DNA of 64,000 nt from CAYNST01 sp964399955 (GTDB taxonomy: Bacteria; Pseudomonadota; Gammaproteobacteria; Pseudomonadales; Cellvibrionaceae): assembly GCA_964399955.1 (NCBI GenBank), contig CAYNST010000001.1, positions 1-64,000 of the forward strand, read 5' to 3'. Positions 1-8,455 of this stretch are shown in pieces. The translations under genes and the position numbers were made by a program. Under the pieces are notes generated by a model. That model made no database searches and was not told where the DNA came from. It saw only the letters and a program-made list of their open reading frames with translations. Numbering within the stretch: the stretch's first letter is position 1; every line of letters begins with the position of its first letter.

Positions 1-151
1 GACGAAAAAATGGCCTCCAGCAGTGGTGATGAGGAAACGTCAACAGACCCTAGTGAACTCCCCTATTTCGCCATGCTCTGGACAGATGTTGACACAATCT
101 GAACAGTCACGGGATGAACTGATTAGTTACACCAGACGAAGGATCACTCAG

Positions 152-1111
152 ATGAACAAACTTGTTACCCTGGCATTGCCGTTGTTGTTGGTCGGCTGCG
201 CCAGTCAAAGCCCGCAAATGGCAGATGTGGAGTCGTCAAAGTCTGCAGAACAGCAGCGCGCCGCCCAGCAGGCCATGCAAGCCGAAGCAACCCGCCTGGC
301 GCTGAAGCGCAAGATTGCCGTGGGGCGCATCTCCAACGAAACCAACTACGGTCGCAGCCTCTTGCGTACCGATCACAGCGACGATCTGGGCCGCAAGGTG
401 ACCGACATGTTTCTGCAGTCGCTTACCAACAGCGGCAACTACCTTATTTTTGAACGGCCGGATGTGGCGCTGTTGAGCCAGGAAGCCGCACTCTCGGGGC
501 AGAGCGTTAATATCGTCGGTGTGGATACATTGGTCATAGGCTCGCTGACCGAGTTTGGCCGCGCCACCACGGGCGAATCCGGGTTTTTGTCCTCATCGAA
601 GCGTCAGGAAGCCACCGCACGGGTTGACCTGCGTCTGGTGGATACCAGCACCGGACAGGTGTTTGCCTCTGCCTCGGGCACGGGCTCTTCGTCCACAGAG
701 ACCGCCACCACCATGGGTTTTGGCTCTGTGGCGGGTTACGACGGCAGCGTTAACGATCGAGCCATTGGCGCCGCTGTCAATTCGGCCGTAGAAAAACTCA
801 CTCAACTGATGCTCAACAAACCCTGGACGGCGGACATATTGGCTGTTGAAGACGATGTGCTGTTTATCAGCGGTGGGCCCAGTCAGGGCGTTCGCACAGG
901 TGCGGAGTTTCGGGTAATGGCCACCGGCCGCAGAGTCAAATCCTCCACCACCGGCGCCACCATTACCCTGCCCGGCCGGGAGGTGGGTCGGCTGCGGGTG
1001 ACCGGCAGTTTTGGCCAGTCCGAACTTGAAGAAGGGTCAACTGCACAAATGATTCAGGGCACGCTGGCCGGTTACACGCTCGACCAGTTGAAAGTGGAGG
1101 AGATCCAATGA
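152..1111 (+). CDS. CsgG-family outer-membrane lipoprotein
   Basis: 319-residue lipoprotein of the CsgG/HfaB family, whose members form or support outer-membrane secretion pores or sense the envelope. The chosen ATG at 152 sits 8 bases after GAAGGA (138-143) and gives a signal peptide with lipobox LVGC; a longer in-frame ORF from 23 has no signal at its end and is rejected. The CsgG core runs over about residues 60-250 (region with RLVDTSTGQVF and GFGSVAGYDGS). It is the first gene of a four-gene operon and its stop overlaps the next start by ATGA. No curli subunit genes (csgA, csgB, csgE, csgF) are nearby, so curli export is not implied. A TTGACA at 89-94 could be a -35 element, but no good -10 follows. 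Family assignment is fairly sure; role is not. Confidence 0.85.
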   Translation: MNKLVTLALPLLLVGCASQSPQMADVESSKSAEQQRAAQQAMQAEATRLALKRKIAVGRISNETNYGRSLLRTDHSDDLGRKVTDMFLQSLTNSGNYLIFERPDVALLSQEAALSGQSVNIVGVDTLVIGSLTEFGRATTGESGFLSSSKRQEATARVDLRLVDTSTGQVFASASGTGSSSTETATTMGFGSVAGYDGSVNDRAIGAAVNSAVEKLTQLMLNKPWTADILAVEDDVLFISGGPSQGVRTGAEFRVMATGRRVKSSTTGATITLPGREVGRLRVTGSFGQSELEEGSTAQMIQGTLAGYTLDQLKVEEIQ

Positions 1112-1437
1112 TGAAGCTGATAGCTGTTCTAAGCCTGGCGCTGGTGCTGTCGGCCTGCACCCGCTGGCCAACAGAGACCACCCAGGTAGTGGACGACCGG
1201 CCCCGGGTGGCGTTCGAAACCCAAAACTTGAGCGGCCGCGCGTCGGCCTATCAACTGGTTATTGACGGCATTGACTACGGCAGTCTGGACCAGTACCTGG
1301 CGGGTAAAAACGCGCTGCGTATCGTCTCCGGGCCGCACCGGATTGAGGTCCAAAAGAACGGCGAGACCGTCTTCACCGAAAACGTGGTTCTGGGTGAGAA
1401 CACCACCCGGATAGTCCGAGTGGTGGCGCATGACTAG
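1108..1437 (+). CDS. small lipoprotein of the CsgG operon
   Basis: 109-residue predicted lipoprotein: short hydrophobic signal ending in LSAC, then a small all-beta-looking domain (residues 35-109) whose sequence alternates hydrophobic strands, somewhat like PEGA-type or YecR-like domains. The start is supported by GGAGG at 1096-1100 and by the ATGA overlap with the CsgG-like gene. Its stop overlaps the DUF4810 gene by 8 bases, so it is translationally coupled on both sides and probably belongs to the same envelope complex. I do not recognise a named family; function is unknown. Confidence 0.75.
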   Translation: MMKLIAVLSLALVLSACTRWPTETTQVVDDRPRVAFETQNLSGRASAYQLVIDGIDYGSLDQYLAGKNALRIVSGPHRIEVQKNGETVFTENVVLGENTTRIVRVVAHD

Positions 1438-1774
1438 AGCGGCGCTGTTGCTGGCATGCCTGTTCGGAACCGGCTGCACCACGCAAACCGGCCTGTACCA
1501 TTGGGGTAGCTATGAAGACGATTTATTGAGCTATTACCATAAGCCGGCCACGCAGGAGGCGGTCATCGCCCGCCATCTGGAAATGCTGGCAGAGCTGGAA
1601 GCCGGGCAGGTACGACCGGCACCGGGTCTGTTGGCGGAGGCCGGCACCTTGCTGTTATTGAAGGGCGACAAGCAGGGAGCGCTGGCTTTTTACCAGAAGG
1701 AGTACGACGCCTGGCCGGAAAGCCGCACCCTGATGAACGCACTGATCACCAACCTCAAGGAAGACCGCCCATGA
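1430..1774 (+). CDS. DUF4810 lipoprotein
   Basis: 114-residue lipoprotein with lipobox FGTGC and the DUF4810 hallmark just after it (LYHWGSYEDDLLSYY). The C-terminal half (residues 60-105) is helical and TPR-like (ALAFYQKEYDAWPES). DUF4810 genes are typically found between a CsgG-like and a GNA1162-like gene, exactly the arrangement here, which strengthens all three calls. It starts 8 bases inside the previous gene and ends with an ATGA overlap on the next. The molecular role of this lipoprotein set is not established; an outer-membrane complex is inferred from the shared lipoboxes and tight coupling. Confidence 0.85.
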   Translation: MTRAALLLACLFGTGCTTQTGLYHWGSYEDDLLSYYHKPATQEAVIARHLEMLAELEAGQVRPAPGLLAEAGTLLLLKGDKQGALAFYQKEYDAWPESRTLMNALITNLKEDRP

Positions 1775-2439
1775 ATGCTCTGGGTACAGCCCCACTAATG
1801 CTACTGCTGGCCCTGCTTGCCGGCTGCAGCGGAACACCGGTCAAGCGAAGCTCGCCATTGGAAGATGCCCGGCCCAGGTCACTGCTGGTGATTCCGGTGT
1901 TGAATAACTCGGTAGAGGTTAACGCGGCCACAACGGTACTGGCCACCCTGCCCCGGGGGTTGGCGGAAAAAGGCTACTATGTGTTCCCGGTCAATACCGT
2001 TAAGACGGTACTGGAACACGAGGGTTATTACGAACCCGCAGAGGTTCATGCGACCGCGCCCGAGCAGTTGGCCGGCCTGTTTGGGGCCGATGCCATAGTC
2101 TATGTGACGGTGCATCAGTGGACGGCGCAATACATCCTGCTGCAGACCACCACCATCGTGGACCTGGAGTATCGTATCGTCAACCACGACGGGGCGCCGC
2201 TCTGGGCATCGCGGCAACGGTTGCAGCACACGCCCAGAAACAACAGCAATACCGGCAGCGCGTTGGGCAACCTGCTGGTGGCAGCGGTCTCTGCGGCAAT
2301 GGAGCGGGCAGATCCCACCTATTTGCCCTTGACCCGACAAGCCAATGAAGAGGCGTTTTACAGCGGTAAAACCGCCATACCACCCGGCCCCTACGCGGTC
2401 AACTATGACGAATACTATCTCGCCTACGACAATCAGTAG
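1771..2439 (+). CDS. GNA1162/DUF799-family lipoprotein
   Basis: 222-residue lipoprotein (lipobox LAGC) of the GNA1162-like family (DUF799), first known from a Neisseria surface antigen candidate. After the lipidated Cys the protein has the family's alpha/beta fold: a segment LLVIPVLNNSVEVNA near residue 40, an FGADAIVYVTVHQW strand near residue 110, and a C-terminal tail ending in a Tyr-rich stretch (NYDEYYLAYDN). Last gene of the four-lipoprotein operon; its ATG overlaps the DUF4810 stop. The set CsgG-like/DUF4810/DUF799 recurs in gammaproteobacteria and is inferred to form one outer-membrane assembly. Confidence 0.85.
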   Translation: MNALGTAPLMLLLALLAGCSGTPVKRSSPLEDARPRSLLVIPVLNNSVEVNAATTVLATLPRGLAEKGYYVFPVNTVKTVLEHEGYYEPAEVHATAPEQLAGLFGADAIVYVTVHQWTAQYILLQTTTIVDLEYRIVNHDGAPLWASRQRLQHTPRNNSNTGSALGNLLVAAVSAAMERADPTYLPLTRQANEEAFYSGKTAIPPGPYAVNYDEYYLAYDNQ

Positions 2440-2540
2440 CCCCGCCGGGCCGCGCGCACAGCCGGCCCGCACCCCCTCTCCTGCAGCGCATTGTTACCCA
2501 CCTTGCCTGCGGCCTGTGCGTCTGGGCGCTGGGCTCGCAG

Positions 2541-2891
2541 TCAGCCCAGTTTGCTTCTGAACATAAAATAGACCGCCCCCAGCAGGCAAAGCCCCGCCCA
2601 CAGGTAGTCCAGTTTCAGTGGCTCTTTGAGATACATCACCGAAAAAGGCACAAACACAGAGAGGGTTATCACCTCCTGAATTATCTTCAGCTGGCCCACA
2701 CTCAACACGGTATAGCCAATGCGATTGGCGGGCACCTGAAACAAATACTCCAGCAAGGCAATTGCCCAACTCACCAGGGCGGCGATCACCCAGGGTTTAT
2801 TGTTCAACTCCTTGAGATGTGCGTACCAGGCAAAAGTCATAAAAACATTGCTGCACATAAGCAGAAAAATGCTGATCACTACGGGAGGCAT
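2541..2891 (-). CDS. DMT-superfamily membrane protein (DUF486 type)
   Basis: 116-residue inner-membrane protein with four predicted transmembrane helices (about residues 3-22, 34-52, 70-88, 95-112), matching the length and layout of the DUF486/small DMT family. The family signature region MTFAWYAHLK and LSVGQLKIIQEV is visible. Transport substrate is unknown for this family. It is convergent with the lipoprotein operon and stands alone, followed upstream by 270 bases without a recognisable gene. No strong Shine-Dalgarno sequence precedes the ATG. Confidence 0.85.
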   Translation of the reverse strand: MPPVVISIFLLMCSNVFMTFAWYAHLKELNNKPWVIAALVSWAIALLEYLFQVPANRIGYTVLSVGQLKIIQEVITLSVFVPFSVMYLKEPLKLDYLWAGLCLLGAVYFMFRSKLG

Positions 2892-3161
2892 AGCAGTTTT
2901 ACTCGAAAGGTTGGGCCAGATCTGGAGGGGTGCCTAAAGCATATTCAGCCTGAGCCCGGCTGTCCAATCCCCAGGCGCGGTTGAGCGGTGTTGCACAAGC
3001 GCAGGTATAAAACCGGTGCAAGAGAGCCTGATTGGCCAGGTCAAAAGCAAGCCGGCTGCACGCCAGAAATGGCTGAGAACCTTGAGCCGGCTGGGTGCAA
3101 AGGGCAGCTAGCGGCTATGACGACAATGGGAAAGTCACAAGCCGGCAGCTCCCAGGCAAGC

Positions 3162-4949
3162 TCACTCGCCGCCGCTGCGGTACACCTGCTCACCGGCTCC
3201 TATCAATTCTGCGGTGTTGATCAGTTCCAGGTGGGTAAAACTTTGCGGGAAGTTGCCAAGCAGGCGCTGACTCACCGGGTCGTATTCTTCAGACAAGAGG
3301 CCCACATCATTGCACAATGACAGCACCTTTTTGAATAATTTTTCGGCATCCTGGCAGCGGCCGCTTAACTGGTAATTGTTGGCCAGCCACAGCGAGCAGG
3401 GTAAAAAGGCGCCCTCGCGGTAGTCATCCGTTTTATAGCGGTAGACCAGCCCGTCTATCAGCAGATCTTCTTCTATCTTCTTGACGGTAGCCAGCATGCG
3501 GGGGTCATCCGCTGGCAAAAAGCCCATCTCCGATACTTGCAACAGGCTGGCGTCTGTTTCCGTACCGCCGTACTGCTGGGTAAAATAATTGCCCTGCGGA
3601 TGAACGCCGTTTTTGAGGATATCCTCACGGATGGTTTCCCGCATCTGCTTCCAGTGCTCCAATGGCCCCTTCAAACCATTGGCCTGCGCGTCTTTGATGG
3701 TGCGGTCGTAGGCCACCCAGGCCAGTACCTTGGAGTGGGTGAGTTGCAGGCCGTCTTCCCTGAACTCCCAGATGCCGGCATCGGGTTTATTCCATGTCTG
3801 GTCCAGATGGGCCAACAGGCGGCACTGCAGCTCCCAGATGCTGTCGTGGGCGTCCAGCCCGCTGAGCCGTGCCAGATGGAGTACATCCAGCAGTTCACCG
3901 CGCAGGTCAATCTGAAACTGGGTGCGTGCGCCGTTGCCAATGCGCACCGGGGTGGCGCCGTCGTATCCCGCCAGCCAGGGCAGCTCTTGCTCTTCATCCA
4001 CTTCTGACCCGTCAATGGTGTAGAGCGAATGCAGCACGGCCTCAGGGTGACTGGCGGCGTCCATTAGCCAGTCGCGCCAGGCAATGGCCTCCCGCCGGCG
4101 ATTGCGACGCAAAAACACATCCAGAACCAACGCCGCATCCCTGAGCCAGCAGTAGCGGTAATCCCAGTTGGCCCAACCGCCGGGAATCTCCGGCAAAGAG
4201 GTTGTAGCCGCCGCCACCATGCCACCGGTAGGTTCGTAGATCAGGGCCTTAAGGGTAATCAGCGAGCGAATGACTTCGTCGCGCCAGGGGCCGTCGTAAC
4301 CGCAACTGCCAGACCACTCGCGCCACCACTGCAGGCAGGACTGCAGCGCCTCATTCACCATGGGCGCACGGGCAGTCCGGTCTTCCTTGGTAAACGACAA
4401 TACAAAGGAGCGCTCCTGGCCCGCTTCAATGTCGAACTCCGCTTGAGCGACGGCGTTGTCCTCGGCCTGCACGGGCACGTCTGCGGCAAGTATCAAGTGC
4501 CCTTGCTCGTGACTGAAGACCACCGTCCTGCGTTGGTCCATCGCAGGTGTCTCCTTGCCGTAATTGAACCGCGGATTGCACTCCGTGCGCATGCGCACTG
4601 TGCCTGAAACCCCTCGTACAATGCGAACAATATGGTTGTGGCAGTCCACCGGCATGAAGTCGGTCAAGCTTACCTCACCACCGGCGGTGCTGAAGGTGGT
4701 TTCCAGAATCAAGGTGTCCTTCAGGTACTGCCGTTGCACCTTGACCGGCTTGTCTTGCGGTGCAATAAGCCAGCGGCCATTGTCTTTGCTGCCGAGCAGA
4801 GCGGCAAAACAGGCTGGCGCATCAAATTTATGGGGGCAATACCAGTCTATAGACCCGGCCTTGGATACCAGAGCGCAGCAGCGCAAATTGCCAATCAACG
4901 CGTAGTCTTCAATGGGTAGTGAGGACTGTTTAGACCCGCTCAAAACCAC
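3162..4949 (-). CDS. glycoside hydrolase family 15 protein
   Basis: 595-residue GH15 enzyme of the bacterial cytosolic glucoamylase/trehalase-like type. Residues 1-200 form the N-terminal beta domain seen in these proteins (starts with LIGNLRCCALVSKAGSIDWY). The (alpha/alpha)6 barrel follows, with the hallmark stretches GGWANWDYRYCWLRDAAL, GIWEFREDG followed by THSKVLAWVAYDR, and LSEEYDP followed by LLGNFPQSFTH; the family's acid and base are glutamates in such WE and EE segments. No signal peptide. Its start lies 20 bases inside the end of the SDR gene, so the two form an operon. The substrate could be a maltodextrin, trehalose or another alpha-glucoside; sequence alone does not settle this. 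Confidence 0.9.
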   Translation of the reverse strand: MVLSGSKQSSLPIEDYALIGNLRCCALVSKAGSIDWYCPHKFDAPACFAALLGSKDNGRWLIAPQDKPVKVQRQYLKDTLILETTFSTAGGEVSLTDFMPVDCHNHIVRIVRGVSGTVRMRTECNPRFNYGKETPAMDQRRTVVFSHEQGHLILAADVPVQAEDNAVAQAEFDIEAGQERSFVLSFTKEDRTARAPMVNEALQSCLQWWREWSGSCGYDGPWRDEVIRSLITLKALIYEPTGGMVAAATTSLPEIPGGWANWDYRYCWLRDAALVLDVFLRRNRRREAIAWRDWLMDAASHPEAVLHSLYTIDGSEVDEEQELPWLAGYDGATPVRIGNGARTQFQIDLRGELLDVLHLARLSGLDAHDSIWELQCRLLAHLDQTWNKPDAGIWEFREDGLQLTHSKVLAWVAYDRTIKDAQANGLKGPLEHWKQMRETIREDILKNGVHPQGNYFTQQYGGTETDASLLQVSEMGFLPADDPRMLATVKKIEEDLLIDGLVYRYKTDDYREGAFLPCSLWLANNYQLSGRCQDAEKLFKKVLSLCNDVGLLSEEYDPVSQRLLGNFPQSFTHLELINTAELIGAGEQVYRSGGE

Positions 4950-5970
4950 CGCCTCCTGCGTTATTGAGTTTCCGCTGTGCAGCAGCGGTAGCGCCCACCA
5001 GAGCTGCGGCCGCCAATAGCCCGAGCATTATGGGCTTGCGGTTGACGCTGGCTTGCAAATACCAGCTGCTTTCCTTGGACTCGTCGTCAAACCGCCCGTG
5101 CGCGCCAAAGTTTTGCTCCACCGGTTCAAAAAGGTTGTCGGGACGTTCGGAGGGTTTGCGGGTGTCGCGGTCGTTCTGCCCGGAGTAAGCCTGCTTGAGT
5201 GCCAGGTGATCTCCCACGGTTGGCAGCAGAAAACCGCCAACAATGGTTTTCATGGCGGAGAAGGTATTCCACAGTTCACGGCGGCCATGATCCGCAGCCC
5301 AGACGATGGAGCGCGCGGCCACTTCTGGCTGATAAATGGGCGGCAGCGGCTGGGGCCGGCCCTCCAGCTTGGAGCGCGCCCACTGAAATTGCGGTGTGTT
5401 GAAGGCGCCCAACTGCACCATGCAGATGCGAATCTTGGATTTCTCATGCATCAGCTCAACGCGCACGGAGTCGGTAAAGCCGCGAATGGCGGCCTTGGCG
5501 CCGCAGTAGGCAGACTGCAGGGGCACGGACCGGTAAGCCAGCGCAGAACCCACCTGGATAATTTTGCCAGAGTTTCGCGGGCGCATGCGCTTTAACGCGG
5601 CCCGCGTACCGTAGACAGTGCCCGTGTAGGTGACATGTGTAATCCGATCAAATTCTTCTGCGCTCATTTCATGAAAGGAAGAGAACATGGTAACCATTGC
5701 CGAATTCACCCAGGTATTGATAGGTCCAAGCTCCCGTTCAATCTGGTCTGCGGCGGCCTCAACCTGAGCGGCGTCAGCAACGTCGGTGGGTATGATCAGG
5801 GCTTTCCCGCCGGCACGCTCCACTTCTGCTGCTGCAGCTTCCAGGCCCACCCTGCCCCGAGCAAGCAAGGCAACAGCCGCGCCACGCTTGGCAAATTCCA
5901 CCGCAGTTGCTCGACCCACGCCTGCCGACGCGCCACTGATGACCACGACTTCCGAATAATTGTGTGCCAC
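4930..5970 (-). CDS. short-chain dehydrogenase with C-terminal membrane segment
   Basis: 346-residue SDR-family oxidoreductase. The cofactor loop is GASAGVGR (residues 13-20), the catalytic pair is in SAYCGAKAAIRGF (YxxxK), and the usual NAG is replaced by NSA (NSAMVTM). It is about 100 residues longer than a classical SDR: the extra part is polar up to residue 310 and ends in a hydrophobic helix (LGLLAAAALVGATAAA) that may anchor it to a membrane. It is upstream of and overlaps the GH15 gene. Such extended SDRs often sit in stress-associated clusters of soil and plant bacteria; the substrate is unknown. Confidence 0.9.
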   Translation of the reverse strand: MAHNYSEVVVISGASAGVGRATAVEFAKRGAAVALLARGRVGLEAAAAEVERAGGKALIIPTDVADAAQVEAAADQIERELGPINTWVNSAMVTMFSSFHEMSAEEFDRITHVTYTGTVYGTRAALKRMRPRNSGKIIQVGSALAYRSVPLQSAYCGAKAAIRGFTDSVRVELMHEKSKIRICMVQLGAFNTPQFQWARSKLEGRPQPLPPIYQPEVAARSIVWAADHGRRELWNTFSAMKTIVGGFLLPTVGDHLALKQAYSGQNDRDTRKPSERPDNLFEPVEQNFGAHGRFDDESKESSWYLQASVNRKPIMLGLLAAAALVGATAAAQRKLNNAGGGGFERV

Positions 5971-6183
5971 TTATTGAATCTCCCAAGATTGTGCAGACCC
6001 GTCGGCATGCGACAGCCCGGCCGGTCTGGCCACCCATGAATGACAACAATTACGTAGCGGTGCAGATAAGCGACCAAATGGGCTTTACAGCCGCTGCGCG
6101 ACAGGTGCTGCAGGGGACATTCATCCACCGGCGCAAGATGGCGGACCGGCGTCAGGAGTTGAGAAGGCGCCTGGCTCTTGAAC

Positions 6184-6223
6184 AAAAAAACCTGTGAGTT
6201 GACTCAAGCACACTCACAGGTTT
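6184..6223 (-). terminator. rho-independent terminator of the sugar dehydrogenase-PEBP gene
   Basis: Perfect 12-bp inverted repeat (6188-6199 with 6212-6223, 12-base loop). Read on the minus strand the hairpin is followed by a run of seven T (6184-6190). It lies about 30 bases past the stop of the gene ending at 6251, exactly where its terminator is expected. Confidence 0.85.
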
Positions 6224-6250
6224 AGTTGCAGTCATGGCTGTGAGCCCCAG

Positions 6251-8089
6251 TTAGCGCTCGTACTTGCCTATCAGCTCGCCGCCGGCCAGAACATGGCCTT
6301 CCATGGCGGCCAGCAGTTCGTCGCGCGTGGCGCCAAACTTAATGTCCAGCACGGTATCCAGTGCAAACACCTGAAAATGATAGCTATGCGCACCGTCCTC
6401 GGGCGGGGGTTTAGGACCAAAGTAGCCAATTTCACCCCGGTCATTCTGCCCTTGCAGTGCGTCCTCCAGTTCAGCCACATCCTCCTGGCCCGGGACGGAT
6501 TTGGGCAACTTGGTCACTGCGGCCGGAATGTTGTAGATCAGCCAGTGCACAAAGGGCGGGTTTTCGGCAGCGTCCGGGTCTTCCATGAGCAGCACGTAGC
6601 TTTGGGTGCCCTCCGGCCCTTCTTCCCAGGCGACGGGCGGGGAGATGTTTTCACCTTCTTCGGCGGAGAACAGCGGCGGTATGGTGCCACCGGGTTCAAA
6701 GGCCGGCGACTGCACCGCTAATGGCTCTGAACCGGCGCCCGCCCCCAGTTGATCAAGCGCAAGCGTGGGTGCGTTGATGCCGCGCGGCTCAGGCGGCGTA
6801 GGATCGTTGATGCGGATATCGGCGCCCCAGGCATTGGTGGGTATGCCGGACTGCGGCCGGCCTTTATTTTTACCCGTGTAGCTGATGCGGTACATAATGC
6901 CATTGGTGTCGTCGGTCAGCAGCAGGGCTCCGTCCGGTGTTTGCGCAAGACCGGCCAGGCGCCCTTGATGCCCCCAATCCTTGCCTTTGCGCAAAAGAAA
7001 GCCGGTGGCGAAAGCCTCAAAGGCCACCGGCCTGCCACTGTCAAAGCGGATGCGCAGCACTTCGTAGCCTGATGGTGGTTTGCGGTTCCAGGAGCCGCGC
7101 ATGGCAACGAAGGCGTCCCCTTGATAATCCGCCGGAAACTGCTGGCCTGTGTAGAAGGTCATCTGCATGGGTGCGGCATGTGGCGTATAGTAGCCCACCG
7201 GTTCAACGCTGCGGGCGGCCCATTCGGCGTGGGTAATATCCCCCGGCGGTGACTGCGCCGGGAAAAATTTGCTGTCGTCGTACACCCAGGGCCAACCGTA
7301 GTTATTGCCCTTTACAATATGATTCAGCTCTTCATGCTGTTCATTGTCTCCCAGCCAGTCGGTGCCGTGGTCCATCCCCCACATCTCGCCGGTATCCGGT
7401 TCAAAGTCGAAGCCGACGGTGTTGCGCAGGCCGCGAGCAAAAACAATGCGGTTGGAGCCATCCAGGTCCATTTGCAACATGGTGGCGTGCTCCGGGTTGC
7501 TCTCGTCGCAGGCATTGCAACTGGAGCCAATGGACACGTAGAGTTTGCCGTCCGGCCCCACTTTCAGGGTGCGGTTGGGGTGCTGGCCCCCATCCGGAAG
7601 ATCGTCATGCAGATGCTCCAACCGCCCTAGCGTGCCGTCCTCCTTGATCTTGGTGCGGTACAGGTCCACATCGGTAGCCAGAAACAGGGTATCCCCATGA
7701 ATGGTGATGCCATGCATCATAGGTCGTCTCGCCACCGTTTGCCGCACATCTGCCTGGCCGTCGCCGGTGGTGTCCCGCAACATGAGAACATCACCCACCT
7801 CCCTGCGAGTGACATAGACCGTGCCGTCGTCATTGACGGCGATCATTCTCGGGTTAATCAAGTCTTCTGCAAATACCTTGATCTCGAAGCCTCGCGGCAG
7901 GCGAATGTGCTTCAGCCGCTCGTTAACCGGCAGCTGTTTGGGTTCCACCACGTGATTGAGTATTGCCACGTTGGCCGCTTCGGGATCTTCCAGTTGTTTG
8001 GATACCGGCCAAAAGGCATGAGCATTGGCCGCGTGAAATAACGCACCTCCAAGTACAACAGTAACCAGTAGAGTTCGGACGTTTGGCAT
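6251..8089 (-). CDS. secreted PQQ-type sugar dehydrogenase fused to PEBP domain
   Basis: 612-residue exported protein; residues 1-25 are a signal peptide ending AANAHA. Residues about 50-430 form a six-bladed propeller of the L-sorbosone/glucose dehydrogenase (GSDH) family, with MHGITIHGDTLFLATD, GQHPNRTLKVGPDGKLYVSI, GLRNTVGFDFEP and GNNYGWPW segments typical of the PQQ/Ca site. Residues about 455-612 are a complete YbhB/YbcL-type phosphatidylethanolamine-binding (PEBP) domain (PPLFSAEEGENISPPVAW, LLMEDPDA, VHWLIYNIP). Expected role is periplasmic oxidation of a sugar or sugar alcohol with electrons passed to the respiratory chain; what the PEBP domain adds is unknown. GAGGG precedes the ATG by 8 bases. 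Single-gene unit with its own terminator. Confidence 0.88.
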   Translation of the reverse strand: MPNVRTLLVTVVLGGALFHAANAHAFWPVSKQLEDPEAANVAILNHVVEPKQLPVNERLKHIRLPRGFEIKVFAEDLINPRMIAVNDDGTVYVTRREVGDVLMLRDTTGDGQADVRQTVARRPMMHGITIHGDTLFLATDVDLYRTKIKEDGTLGRLEHLHDDLPDGGQHPNRTLKVGPDGKLYVSIGSSCNACDESNPEHATMLQMDLDGSNRIVFARGLRNTVGFDFEPDTGEMWGMDHGTDWLGDNEQHEELNHIVKGNNYGWPWVYDDSKFFPAQSPPGDITHAEWAARSVEPVGYYTPHAAPMQMTFYTGQQFPADYQGDAFVAMRGSWNRKPPSGYEVLRIRFDSGRPVAFEAFATGFLLRKGKDWGHQGRLAGLAQTPDGALLLTDDTNGIMYRISYTGKNKGRPQSGIPTNAWGADIRINDPTPPEPRGINAPTLALDQLGAGAGSEPLAVQSPAFEPGGTIPPLFSAEEGENISPPVAWEEGPEGTQSYVLLMEDPDAAENPPFVHWLIYNIPAAVTKLPKSVPGQEDVAELEDALQGQNDRGEIGYFGPKPPPEDGAHSYHFQVFALDTVLDIKFGATRDELLAAMEGHVLAGGELIGKYER

Positions 8090-8455
8090 GAGATGTCCCT
8101 CAGTGTTTTCAGCTGATGCAACAGCAAGGACGGCAGCTTCTCAAAACTGCAACACCAGTGACAATTGATCGATAATTGTGCTTTTGTACGACCACTATTC
8201 CTTGAGGGTTGGCTTTGATCACGAGTTTTTTAGGGAGACCAAGCTTGGCAGCGCGCGCCTGCAGGAGGAAGTTTTGGATGGCCGACGCCCGAGCGCAGTT
8301 TGTAGCGCTGCACCCAGATAAGCAGGCCGGGACTCCGGCTGTGCAATCACAGTGCTGCAGAAATGGAAAAGGGCGTTGGCCGGAAACAGCCAACGCCCTT
8401 CATTGACGATTCAGCTCCCGTGAGCCGAGCCGTTATCTTTTTTACCCGGCAAACC
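8090..8455. other. 366-base intergenic region with terminator and possible operator
   Basis: No convincing coding sequence; a 94-codon minus-strand ORF inside it has no ribosome binding site or family resemblance. It carries the terminator of the gene ending at 8456 and must hold the promoter of the gene starting at 8089. A partial dyad, ACAATT (8161-8166) and AATTGT (8174-8179), lies about 70-90 bases upstream of that start and could be an operator; this is only a pattern. Confidence 0.5.
8366..8400 (-). terminator. rho-independent terminator of the cytochrome-fused dehydrogenase gene
   Basis: Perfect 12-bp GC-rich inverted repeat (8369-8380 with 8389-8400, 8-base loop). On the minus strand the second arm ends in a T tract (complement of 8367-8370). 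It lies 56 bases after the stop at 8456. Confidence 0.8.

Noticed and set aside
152..2439. Curli secretion locus
   Set aside because: Only the CsgG-like member is present; neighbours are DUF4810 and DUF799 lipoproteins, not csgA/B/E/F.
2988..3320. 110-codon plus-strand ORF
   Set aside because: Its second half is antisense to the GH15 gene and the first half is in intergenic sequence; no domain.
8109..8393. 94-codon minus-strand ORF in the 8.1-8.4 kb gap
   Set aside because: Runs across a T-tailed terminator, Cys-rich random-looking product.
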